5,658 nucleotides of DNA. Source: IMCC26207 sp037141255. GTDB lineage: Bacteria > Actinomycetota > Acidimicrobiia > Acidimicrobiales > Microtrichaceae. Positions 1 to 5,658 of this stretch are shown here, piece after piece. A program made the translations under genes and the position numbers. How positions within the stretch are numbered: position 1 is the first letter of the stretch; each line of letters begins with the position of its first letter. The stretch spans positions 1-5,658 of the forward strand of contig JBAXCX010000156.1 of the NCBI GenBank assembly GCA_037141255.1. The letters are read 5' to 3'. The notes below the pieces were generated by a model that was given only the letters and a program-made list of their open reading frames with translations, did no database searches and was not told the origin of the DNA.

Positions 1-1
1 A

Positions 2-421
2 CAAAAAAGCGTGGGTGTTGCAATCCTGCTTACCTTTTTATTCGGACCGCTAGGACTCCTCTACGCCACGGTCTCGGGTGGCCTGATAATGATACTGGTC
101 TCGTTCTTGACTGCTCCCCTAGTCATCCTCTTTGGGATCCCGCAGCTGGCTATCTGGATCGGATGCATGGTTTGGGCTGGGGTGGCGGTTTCGAATCAGA
201 ACCAAGCCGCGATCATGGGTGCGCCTGTCAATGCAGGCGTTATGACGGCACCACAACAGCCAGCGATACAGCAACAACAACCGCAGCAGTACCAGCAGCC
301 TCAGTACCAGCCGCAGCCGCAGCAATATGCGGCGCCTGCTGCCCTGCCGCAACAAACTGGTGCACCAAACCCGTATCAGCAAGGGACACCCGCTGAGCAA
401 CAAGTTCCGCCGCCTCGCTAG
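2..421 (+). CDS. Small two-helix membrane protein with Gln/Pro-rich tail (5' partial)
   Basis: Function unknown. The reading frame is open to the left edge, and the residues before the GTG at 11 read Q-K-S. The protein therefore probably starts a few codons outside the window and GTG 11 is an internal valine. Numbering from GTG 11, residues about 2-32 and 36-60 are two hydrophobic segments joined by a very short turn (FLTAPL), with the motif FGPLGLLYATVSGGL in the first. I recognise this KSVGVA...FGPLGL pattern from small uncharacterised membrane proteins in many bacteria. From about residue 62 the chain becomes polar and disordered, rich in Gln, Pro, Ala and Tyr with YQQP/QYQP-like repeats, and ends in PPPR. 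The stop is TAG. It is convergent with the minus-strand operon and has no evident functional link to it. Confidence is high that it is a real gene and low on its role. Confidence 0.8.
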   Translation, partial: QKSVGVAILLTFLFGPLGLLYATVSGGLIMILVSFLTAPLVILFGIPQLAIWIGCMVWAGVAVSNQNQAAIMGAPVNAGVMTAPQQPAIQQQQPQQYQQPQYQPQPQQYAAPAALPQQTGAPNPYQQGTPAEQQVPPPR

Positions 422-430
422 CTAATCACC

Positions 431-465
431 AACTGCGACGAGCTGGCAGTGACGAGCCAGCAGTT
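431..465. terminator. Weak hairpin between convergent genes, possible bidirectional terminator
   Basis: GCTGGC (442-447) pairs with GCCAGC (456-461) across an 8-base loop. AACTGC (431-436) can also pair with GCAGTT (460-465), extending the stem if a bulge of about seven bases is allowed on the left. The site lies in the 84-bp gap between two convergent stop codons, where a shared terminator would be expected. No T-run follows on either strand, so it is not a classical intrinsic terminator. The call rests on position and symmetry only. Confidence 0.3.
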
Positions 466-479
466 CCGAACCACGTCCC

Positions 480-517
480 TGAGTTCTTAGGCGAGGGCTG
501 AGTTCTTAGGCGAGGGC
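480..517. repeat. Perfect 19-bp tandem duplication over the phosphatase stop codon
   Basis: The unit TGAGTTCTTAGGCGAGGGC occurs twice head to tail, at 480-498 and 499-517, with no mismatch and no spacer. On the minus strand the copy at 499-517 supplies the last codons and TAA stop of the phosphatase gene (stop at 506-508). The copy at 480-498 lies wholly downstream and repeats the gene end, out of frame and untranslated. It looks like a recent slippage or repair duplication that left the protein unchanged. Confidence 0.95.
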
Positions 518-1807
518 GACTCGTACGAGTGACACATCGTCGTCGACCATCGCACCGGTTGATCGTTCTTGGATTGCGAGTGGGCCAATCTCGGGTTGCG
601 TGAGACCGAGCAGAAGGGTCCAAGGGGCCTGCCCCAAAGAATCCTGTGTGATAGCCCACTGGGCCAGTGCGTCGGTCATCAGGAGAAGCACATCGCCTTG
701 GCGCAGATTTCCCGAGGCGGTGCGGATAACCGGGAGCAGTCCCGCTCCTTCGGCTCCCGCAGTAGCTACTAGCTCGGGGTTACCACCAAATGCATCGGCA
801 GAGTCGATCGGAAACGCGCACTCAAGGACGATTGCGGATCCGTGTGGGCGGACTTGGATCAAACAACTATCGCCAACTGCTAGGGCATCCCAGCAGACAT
901 CTCCCGATGCCTCGTCAAGTCCAACCTTGATCCCCACAAATGCTGCGAAAGAACCGCGCCGCTCAGACTCGGCAGACCACCAGTCCTTGTTCTGTTCCTG
1001 GTCGATCTCTGCTCGAATGTCTGAGAGTTTTCGGGTTGCGCCGTCGTGGTCCGCCTGAGCCGAAGAGTCGGTGCCATGAGCGGCTAGAGACCAGTCCTGA
1101 GAGCTTGCCGCAACCCAACGTCGCACCGCCGCCAAGTCATGTGCTGGAGGAGTATCCACATAGGAGCGAGTCAAAACCGCAGCCCATTCCCGAGACATAA
1201 ATGCACTCGATGCTCCGTCAGCTATGGCAGCGCGACCATGCTCTAACCCAATCGCCCAAGCATCCTCATGCTCATTGGTAGCGTGCGAGGACTTTGGGGT
1301 CCACAAAGCATCCGCTATGAGTTGGGGTACGCCTGATCGCACCGCTTGAACCGTTGGCACAAAGCTAGGGATGGGAGCGAACGAAGCTGGCTGAGCAGGG
1401 AGTTCTTGCACCGGCCGGGCACCAGCCGAGTCTGGCGGGCGGGCATGACTGGGAGACGCCGGGATGAGCACAGGCGGCCCTGCACTCGGCGGGGCGGGTG
1501 CCGATGCCCATGCACTGGTGCTGGGCGGCGCTTGCGAAACTGTTTGCTCAGACCGAGGCGGTTCCATGGGCGATGACCCACCTGCAGTGGCTGTTCTGGA
1601 GGCTGACATTCGCGCAACGAGAAGTTCGATCAGCACGGCCACCACCAGCACGATGCACAGCACCCACCACTTATCACGAAGCTTGGATTCTAGCGCGACA
1701 AGAGCTAGTGCAATACAACCCAACAGCAGAGTTGCCAGAACAACTCCCGAGGAGTCCGCTGGCTGCTGGGCCTGAGGCCGCCTACCGGACTGCGACTGGT
1801 TACTCAT
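506..1807 (-). CDS. Membrane-anchored PP2C-type protein phosphatase of a TerY-P-like triad
   Basis: Predicted metal-dependent Ser/Thr phosphatase, probably reversing phosphorylation made by the kinase encoded upstream in the operon. Residues about 20-40 and 48-66 form two membrane helices. About 67-165 is a Pro/Ala/Ser-rich linker, and about 165-433 is the PP2C domain, likely cytoplasmic. Visible motifs are NEHEDAWA (D182), AIADGASS (D197, G198), KDWWSAESERRGSFAAF (about 275-290, typical of triad PP2Cs), ALAVGDS (D313), LLLMTDALAQW (D379) and a closing DDDVSLV (D422-D424). The metal-binding aspartates therefore look intact, although the usual TDG reads TDA. Its ATG overlaps the VWA stop as ATGA, and no strong ribosome site precedes it, so translation is probably coupled. 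It is the last gene of the operon. Family is fairly certain; the substrate is unknown. Confidence 0.9.
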   Translation of the reverse strand: MSNQSQSGRRPQAQQPADSSGVVLATLLLGCIALALVALESKLRDKWWVLCIVLVVAVLIELLVARMSASRTATAGGSSPMEPPRSEQTVSQAPPSTSAWASAPAPPSAGPPVLIPASPSHARPPDSAGARPVQELPAQPASFAPIPSFVPTVQAVRSGVPQLIADALWTPKSSHATNEHEDAWAIGLEHGRAAIADGASSAFMSREWAAVLTRSYVDTPPAHDLAAVRRWVAASSQDWSLAAHGTDSSAQADHDGATRKLSDIRAEIDQEQNKDWWSAESERRGSFAAFVGIKVGLDEASGDVCWDALAVGDSCLIQVRPHGSAIVLECAFPIDSADAFGGNPELVATAGAEGAGLLPVIRTASGNLRQGDVLLLMTDALAQWAITQDSLGQAPWTLLLGLTQPEIGPLAIQERSTGAMVDDDVSLVRVALA

Positions 1808-2679
1808 CGGAGGGCACGACCCACCGCTGTACCAACGTTGAGGAACGTCACTACCGAACGCAGATCGGCATTGCAGCCAAACCCGCGAGCACCAGCCTGC
1901 ACGTCAAAGCCCTGAGCACGGGCGGCTTCAAGCATAAAAGGCGGCAACGTACTCGACATTTGAAACATCAGCGAGGTGAACTGGTCTTGCGTGTTGGGCA
2001 CCTCACTAGGAAACAAAAGTGGTGGTGAAGGGTTTGAGGACAACCCAAGGTTGAACAACAGAACGGCGCCATCGTCTGACTGCAACCCTGTTAGGCGGGT
2101 CGCCCAAGGAAGGGGGTCGCCATCGGTGGCCTCACCGTCGGTGATGTTAATGACAATTGGCGGGAACGAACTGGGGTAAGTATCGACCCAGGACTTGGCG
2201 ATCAGACCAGCTCGATCGAAGGCACCACACATTGGTGTTCCGCCGCCTGCTGTTGGTTCGATCCAGACCGGGGCCGAAACAAACCCAGACCCGCTTCCGG
2301 CAGGACGCTGATCAATACGAAGTGGGTTGCCTGCCAAGTCTGGGGTCCAAACAACGTCATGGACATCTAGGGGCGGATGTAACGCCGATTGGATAATGGG
2401 GTTTCCTAGCTGATCGGTCGAATATCCAACAACGGCCACGGCGAAATATGGTCGAGGGCCCTCCTGGGGAGACTTCACACAGCGCAGAACTACCTCATAT
2501 AACAATCCATTGAGGATTTCTGCCAAGGCCACATGGCGAGAGCGGTTTGGGTCACCGGCAAGCGGGTCACGCATTGAGTTCGACTGGTCCAACAGAAAGA
2601 TCAGACAGGCTGGGCGGTCACGGTCAACCCTTGCCGAATAGGTGGCCGAACGCATTCTGGTTTCATCAAAATTACTCAT
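1804..2679 (-). CDS. VWA-domain protein, TerY/YegL type, with intact MIDAS
   Basis: Predicted cytoplasmic von Willebrand factor A protein, with no signal peptide or membrane helix. The domain runs from about residue 23 to 215. LIFLLDQSNSM supplies the DxSxS metal motif (D31, S33, S35), GGGTPM supplies T148, and NITDGEATDGD supplies D181, so the metal-ion-dependent adhesion site is complete. The C-terminal part (FQMSSTLPPFM, GARGFGCNADL, FLNVGTA, about 239-284) matches a conserved tail I associate with VWA proteins encoded beside PP2C and kinase genes. Such proteins are thought to scaffold partners or bind a phosphorylated target. A direct role here is inferred from the operon. The start codon is fixed by the TAATG overlap with the upstream gene and by GAAGG six bases before the ATG. 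Its stop overlaps the phosphatase start. Confidence 0.9.
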   Translation of the reverse strand: MSNFDETRMRSATYSARVDRDRPACLIFLLDQSNSMRDPLAGDPNRSRHVALAEILNGLLYEVVLRCVKSPQEGPRPYFAVAVVGYSTDQLGNPIIQSALHPPLDVHDVVWTPDLAGNPLRIDQRPAGSGSGFVSAPVWIEPTAGGGTPMCGAFDRAGLIAKSWVDTYPSSFPPIVINITDGEATDGDPLPWATRLTGLQSDDGAVLLFNLGLSSNPSPPLLFPSEVPNTQDQFTSLMFQMSSTLPPFMLEAARAQGFDVQAGARGFGCNADLRSVVTFLNVGTAVGRALR

Positions 2680-3329
2680 TAGGTGCCTTCACAGCTTTGG
2701 GGATCGCGGGTTAGGTCTCGAATATTATGAACTTTCCACCCCGGAGAAGCTGGAGGTGGGGTCGTGATCGGCGCCGTGGTCGCAGGAGTCCGACCTGCTT
2801 TGCTAGGAGCTTGGGTAGTCGTCGTAGTCGACGTAGTAGTAGTCGTCGTGGTCGTGGTCGTGGTTCCCTCCGGTGGTGGAGTGTCCGTTGCGAAAGAACA
2901 GGCCTCGTAGCTAGTCGTGAAGGGTCCTATAAAGACAAGTGGCGTTAGGTTTTCGTCCGCAATTTTTATGCCATCGCATAATTGTGGGCTGACGATCAAT
3001 GCGTATTTTCCGCTCTTTTCGGCTTTTTCCATGAGTGGTCTAGGTAGAACCTTCAGGCCATCGGCGAGAGGTACTACTAACGCAAACTTCTCAGGGTCGC
3101 ACTTTAATGTCTCCATGGGCAGCGTGGTCGTTGTTGTTGGTGGTTCTGTTGTTGACGTAGTTGTTGACGCTGTTGTCGTCGCTGCGAAAGTTGCTGGCTT
3201 CTTATCGCTGTTGACAAGGTTTATCCCCATAGCCGCTACCGCTAGCAGCAGAACGCCAATACCAAGCAAGCGCAGCCCTGCAACTGCGCCACGCTCGCTG
3301 TGACGCCAGGTTTGTGTGGAGCGGATCAT
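2679..3329 (-). CDS. Single-pass membrane protein with two Thr-rich tracts and four cysteines, unknown family
   Basis: I do not recognise this family. The first 16 residues carry several arginines, followed by one hydrophobic helix at about 17-39, which predicts N-in, C-out topology. Residues about 51-69 form a Thr/Ser/Pro linker. About 72-150 is a small folded region with C77, C118 and C144. About 151-195 is a second Thr/Pro linker, and a short tail ends with C213. Four cysteines outside the membrane could form disulfides, and the Thr tracts could be O-glycosylated or act as wall spacers; both are inference. The segment LVFIGPFTTSYEAC faintly recalls the end of a SPOR repeat, too weak to call. 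The gene overlaps the kinase stop by ATGA and the VWA start by TAATG. Its place inside the triad suggests a sensor or partner of the kinase. Confidence 0.85.
   Translation of the reverse strand: MIRSTQTWRHSERGAVAGLRLLGIGVLLLAVAAMGINLVNSDKKPATFAATTTASTTTSTTEPPTTTTTLPMETLKCDPEKFALVVPLADGLKVLPRPLMEKAEKSGKYALIVSPQLCDGIKIADENLTPLVFIGPFTTSYEACSFATDTPPPEGTTTTTTTTTTTSTTTTTQAPSKAGRTPATTAPITTPPPASPGWKVHNIRDLTRDPQSCEGT
2686..2690 (-). promoter_or_regulatory. Ribosome binding site of the VWA gene
   Basis: GAAGG on the minus strand lies six bases before the ATG at 2677-2679, inside the end of the Thr-rich protein gene. It supports that start over internal alternatives. Together with the TAATG junction it points to reinitiation or coupled translation. 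Confidence 0.65.
2814..2864 (-). repeat. Threonine-codon tract, second linker of the Thr-rich protein
   Basis: Seventeen codons (residues 156-172), all Thr except Ser167. The codons mix ACG, ACT and ACC with no ACA, so this is not a pure trinucleotide microsatellite. The amino acid sequence rather than the DNA repeat appears to be maintained. Confidence 0.85.
3123..3179 (-). repeat. Threonine-codon tract, first linker of the Thr-rich protein
   Basis: Residues 51-69 are almost all Thr, with Ser, Ala, Glu and two Pro interspersed. The tract directly follows the predicted membrane helix and so would form a stalk lifting the cysteine-containing part from the membrane. Codons are mixed ACx, as in the other tract. 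Confidence 0.8.
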
Positions 3330-5560
3330 GGTTGACCCTTTCGGCCAGAGAATTTGACAACAGTTGAACCAATCGTGATTTCAGATTCAAGGTGTAAGTC
3401 TTGTGCTGCCGTGACTGAAGCACCGTTAACAAGAATTGGGGCGTGAGGAATCACCACTCGGGTTCCGTACCTCACTTGGATAGTGACGTGAACGGGCTGA
3501 ATCTGAGGGTCGTTGGACAGCACAATCTTGCAACTCGAGGCAGCACCAAGAGTCTGCGTTTTACCATCCAGAATGATTCTGCGACCACGAAGCTTGCCGC
3601 TCTGAATCTTGATCCAGTAGTTGCCGGCCAAGCTAAAGCTCAGTCCGAGCACGGCACCAATAAGCGCTAGCGCCAGCAGCAGCAAAAAATCCTGCCCCGC
3701 AGCCGGAAAGACATACAACGCTCCGCCTATGAAACCACCCGCAAGTCCACCCACAGCACCTACTACTGATGCTCGAAGTGACCTCGAAGCACCAGTTGTA
3801 GCCCCTACTACGCAGGCAGCTAAACCCCAACAAACGATTTTGCTCGGGTCGACCAGCTTGAAATAGAGCTCTTGCTCGTCGAGCGCCATCACTACACGGA
3901 TGAGAAACAACGGTGCCAGGAAACTCACGGCGGAAACCCAAGCAGCCCGACCCAAGGTGAGACCCGAAAGACGTCCGGCTGAAAGATCAGGGATGAGAAC
4001 CACTAATACGGACAGAAGCATGGCGATTAGGGGCACGCTGAATTCAGTGCGGAATACATCGGGCGCTCCGAGTTTGAGCGCTCCAGCAAGACATCCAGCG
4101 AGTAATCCGGCAGTTACACAGGTAGTGATAATGCTGTTCCCAAAGAAGGCAACAAACCCTTTCCGCTGCGAATCACCTGTGGCCGAACCTGACTGCACAA
4201 CTCCGGGCTGAGATGCACCTACTCCGAATAGTTGTCCTTGCCAAGTTGTAGGCGGATCGAGTTGCTGTGGGTCTGCCCCGGAAGTGGGTGGCACCCACCA
4301 GTCACCATCCTCGGCTACGACCGGAGTGTTTGGAACAAATGCATCTGGAGGAGCCATACTTGGCAGACCGGGCGCTTGTGGAACTGGTGCTTGTGGAACG
4401 GGCGCTTGTGGAACTGGAGCTGGCAGAGGTGCCGCAACCGGTGGCGGCAACGGAACTTGCTGCTGGGGATCCGGAACTTGAACTACTGGCGGACCTGCAG
4501 CTTGAGCAGCTTGACGCGCTTGATCAGCAATCGCAGCCATCCCGGCCACTGTCGTTCGATCACGCTTGACAGTATGGACCTCGGCTTCTTCTTCAGCCGG
4601 AGTTCCTTGGCTCTGGGAACTAGCGCCGAAGATCGGCCGGGAGTTCACTAACGAACGAACCGGCCCAGTGGGCAAGGTAGATGCAGAACACCACTCAATA
4701 AGCACCGAACTCAGTCGCTTCACATCTGGGTCGGGGGATTGCATCACTCGTTGCCAAACCTCAGCGCCACCCGGACTCGCAAGATCAGGTGCGTTAAAGA
4801 TCAAGTTTTCCCCGTTGTAAAACACCCAGAGACTTGGATCGGCTGCTACCGCTCGAATGCTCAGATAGATCACGAAACCAGGGAAGGTATCAACATCGGG
4901 ACCCCAGTCGGACTCTGTGCGATGAGGATGCTGAAAATTGGGATGGCCAATTTCAGCCGGTATCTCGCCTTCTAGGTAAGGGATCCAGACGCCATCAAGA
5001 TCAACTAGGCGCATGTTGAGGTCGTCATCCACCAACACGTTTCCGTTTTGCAAATCGCCATGGCCGATTTGAGCAGCCCGAAGTCGGTCGAGCACGTCGA
5101 GCCACTCCTCCGCTAGCTGCCTCAGTCGATCTGGCTGGGTGAGTAAATCTTCAATCGCAAGATTCAGAGGTAGCCCCGGCACCCATGGCATTGCAACTGC
5201 GGGCCAAGGTTGGCCATTAACGCTAATTGCTCCATCCACCCACCGCGCTGCGACGAGGTCTTGACATGGTTGCTGCTCGAGGTGCCGAGCTAAAGCGCGA
5301 TAGCGCAGGGAACCGCCCTCTGGCGGCCGGGTATAGCAGCGAAGGGCAAGCGCCCCGGACGCACCCTCCATCTGAAACACGATGGCCGACTGCCCGGCAG
5401 CCGATAGCGGCATTCCCAAAAAGTCTCGAGCTAGTTGAGCAGCCCGCGCTTCGGGGTCGCCGAGAGCAGCAGCATCTTGCACCGCAGAGGCATAATCAGT
5501 ACCAGTAGGCCACGAGCCGTGCCCATACTCAACGACTATCTCGGCGCGAATCTGTTCCAT
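3326..5560 (-). CDS. Kinase-like protein fused to a six-helix membrane region and C-terminal FHA-like domain
   Basis: Predicted Ser/Thr kinase of the TerY-P triad type. Residues about 20-300 resemble the kinase: a TDYASAVQDAAALGDPEARA lead-in, a modified Gly-loop (AAGQSAIVF, 55-62), LALRCY with Arg74 where kinases usually have the ATP-binding Lys, HGDLQNGN (D169, N174), LVDLDG (D187) and GHPNFQHP (205-212). About 310-460 is a Pro/Ala/Gln linker with three VPQAP repeats. About 468-646 holds roughly six membrane helices. About 655-740 looks like an FHA fold (LGAASSCKIVLSNDP, HVTI, LVNGASV, EITIGSTVVKF), but the Arg after the first Gly and the Ser before HVTI are replaced, so phosphothreonine binding is doubtful. 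An even helix number leaves both ends in the cytoplasm. ATG 5560 has no clear ribosome site, and the frame stays open to the right edge, so the start may lie further upstream. Confidence 0.88.
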   Translation of the reverse strand: MEQIRAEIVVEYGHGSWPTGTDYASAVQDAAALGDPEARAAQLARDFLGMPLSAAGQSAIVFQMEGASGALALRCYTRPPEGGSLRYRALARHLEQQPCQDLVAARWVDGAISVNGQPWPAVAMPWVPGLPLNLAIEDLLTQPDRLRQLAEEWLDVLDRLRAAQIGHGDLQNGNVLVDDDLNMRLVDLDGVWIPYLEGEIPAEIGHPNFQHPHRTESDWGPDVDTFPGFVIYLSIRAVAADPSLWVFYNGENLIFNAPDLASPGGAEVWQRVMQSPDPDVKRLSSVLIEWCSASTLPTGPVRSLVNSRPIFGASSQSQGTPAEEEAEVHTVKRDRTTVAGMAAIADQARQAAQAAGPPVVQVPDPQQQVPLPPPVAAPLPAPVPQAPVPQAPVPQAPGLPSMAPPDAFVPNTPVVAEDGDWWVPPTSGADPQQLDPPTTWQGQLFGVGASQPGVVQSGSATGDSQRKGFVAFFGNSIITTCVTAGLLAGCLAGALKLGAPDVFRTEFSVPLIAMLLSVLVVLIPDLSAGRLSGLTLGRAAWVSAVSFLAPLFLIRVVMALDEQELYFKLVDPSKIVCWGLAACVVGATTGASRSLRASVVGAVGGLAGGFIGGALYVFPAAGQDFLLLLALALIGAVLGLSFSLAGNYWIKIQSGKLRGRRIILDGKTQTLGAASSCKIVLSNDPQIQPVHVTIQVRYGTRVVIPHAPILVNGASVTAAQDLHLESEITIGSTVVKFSGRKGQP
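3336..3341 (-). promoter_or_regulatory. Ribosome binding site of the Thr-rich membrane protein gene
   Basis: AAAGGG on the minus strand sits six bases before the ATG at 3327-3329 and is embedded in the last kinase codons. It supports this start and the coupling across the ATGA overlap. Confidence 0.6.
4370..4414 (-). repeat. Three 15-bp direct repeats encoding VPQAP units in the kinase linker
   Basis: On the plus strand the units are GGGCGCTTGTGGAAC (4370-4384), TGGTGCTTGTGGAAC (4385-4399) and GGGCGCTTGTGGAAC (4400-4414). The outer copies are identical and the middle differs at two bases. They encode residues 383-397 as three VPQAP pentapeptides between kinase and membrane region, and probably vary in number between strains. 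Confidence 0.9.
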
Positions 5561-5658
5561 CGCATCTGGTTGGCTTACTTCAAGTGCATCGGCTTGGCCA
5601 TCTGCTGAATTCTGTGTCTGTGTCAGAAGCCAGGGCGCCGGAGCGTTCGACGCGCTGA
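5561..5658 (-). other. Region upstream of the kinase ATG: possible N-terminal extension or end of another gene
   Basis: On the minus strand the kinase frame has no stop between 5658 and 5560 and reads a low-complexity stretch (SASNAPAPWLLTQTQ, then more) with no in-frame ATG, GTG or TTG. The other two frames end in stops here, one at 5623-5625 and the other about 25 residues in from the window edge. Either could instead be the tail of a preceding gene. No promoter or strong ribosome site is visible, so the choice cannot be made from this window. Confidence 0.5.

Noticed and set aside
11..13. GTG as the start of the first plus-strand gene
   Set aside because: The frame is open through Q-K-S to the window edge, and the known pattern of such proteins has K-S-V-G near the N-terminus, so this codon is more likely internal.
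600..1058. Plus-strand open frame of 152 codons
   Set aside because: It is antisense to the PP2C catalytic region and its translation is arginine/serine/proline-rich without family features, as expected for a shadow frame.
1498..2028. Plus-strand open frame of 176 codons
   Set aside because: It lies antisense across the phosphatase/VWA junction, has no recognisable domain, and both minus-strand genes show clear conserved motifs over the same bases.
2814..2864. Non-coding trinucleotide microsatellite
   Set aside because: The codons are mixed and the reading frame is kept through both tracts, which fits a protein-level Thr linker.
3000..3090. SPOR peptidoglycan-binding domain in the Thr-rich protein
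   Set aside because: Only a short GPF...A-like segment resembles SPOR near 2895-2935, and the rest of the roughly 70-residue fold cannot be followed in the sequence.
4370..4414. CRISPR array
   Set aside because: The repeats are contiguous 15-bp coding units without spacers, inside an open reading frame.
4232..4651. Plus-strand open frame of 139 codons with Trp/Leu-rich repeats
   Set aside because: It mirrors the Pro-rich VPQAP linker of the kinase; the repeats come from the real gene on the other strand.

Overview
The window holds the 3' part of a small plus-strand membrane-protein gene (2-421), facing a four-gene operon that fills the rest on the minus strand (read from about 5560 down to 506). 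I saw no tRNA, rRNA, CRISPR array, insertion sequence or origin. Base composition looks moderately GC-rich. Threonine-rich tracts with mixed ACC/ACG/ACT codons, Pro/Ala-rich linkers and dense start/stop overlaps suggest an actinobacterium. The Thr-tract style recalls Acidimicrobiia, but that is an inference and not proven here.

The operon, in transcription order, encodes: (1) a protein of at least 744 residues with an N-terminal kinase-like domain, a proline-rich linker, about six membrane segments and a C-terminal FHA-like domain; (2) a 216-residue, single-pass, threonine-rich protein with a four-cysteine outer part and no recognised family; (3) a 291-residue von Willebrand A (VWA) protein of the TerY/YegL type with a complete MIDAS metal site; (4) a 433-residue PP2C-type phosphatase with two N-terminal membrane helices and a long disordered linker. 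The junctions are ATGA (4 bp), TAATG (1 bp) and ATGA (4 bp), so translation is probably coupled and the four proteins probably act together.

A kinase, a PP2C phosphatase and a TerY-like VWA protein together are the TerY-P phosphorylation triad known from comparative genomics of tellurium-resistance (Ter) type stress systems. This version differs from the form I know. The kinase carries a membrane region and an FHA-like domain instead of a soluble zinc-ribbon tail. The phosphatase is membrane-anchored too. An extra, probably extracytoplasmic protein sits between kinase and VWA genes. A reasonable model, which is inference, is a membrane-based signalling unit: the Thr-rich protein senses or contacts something outside, the kinase and phosphatase set opposing phosphorylation states inside, and the FHA-like and VWA domains act as docking or scaffold modules. 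The target is not visible in this window.

Between the convergent gene ends (422-505) lie a weak hairpin and a perfect 19-bp tandem duplication that includes the phosphatase stop codon. At the right edge (5561-5658) the kinase frame stays open to the window end, so the true kinase start is unresolved.
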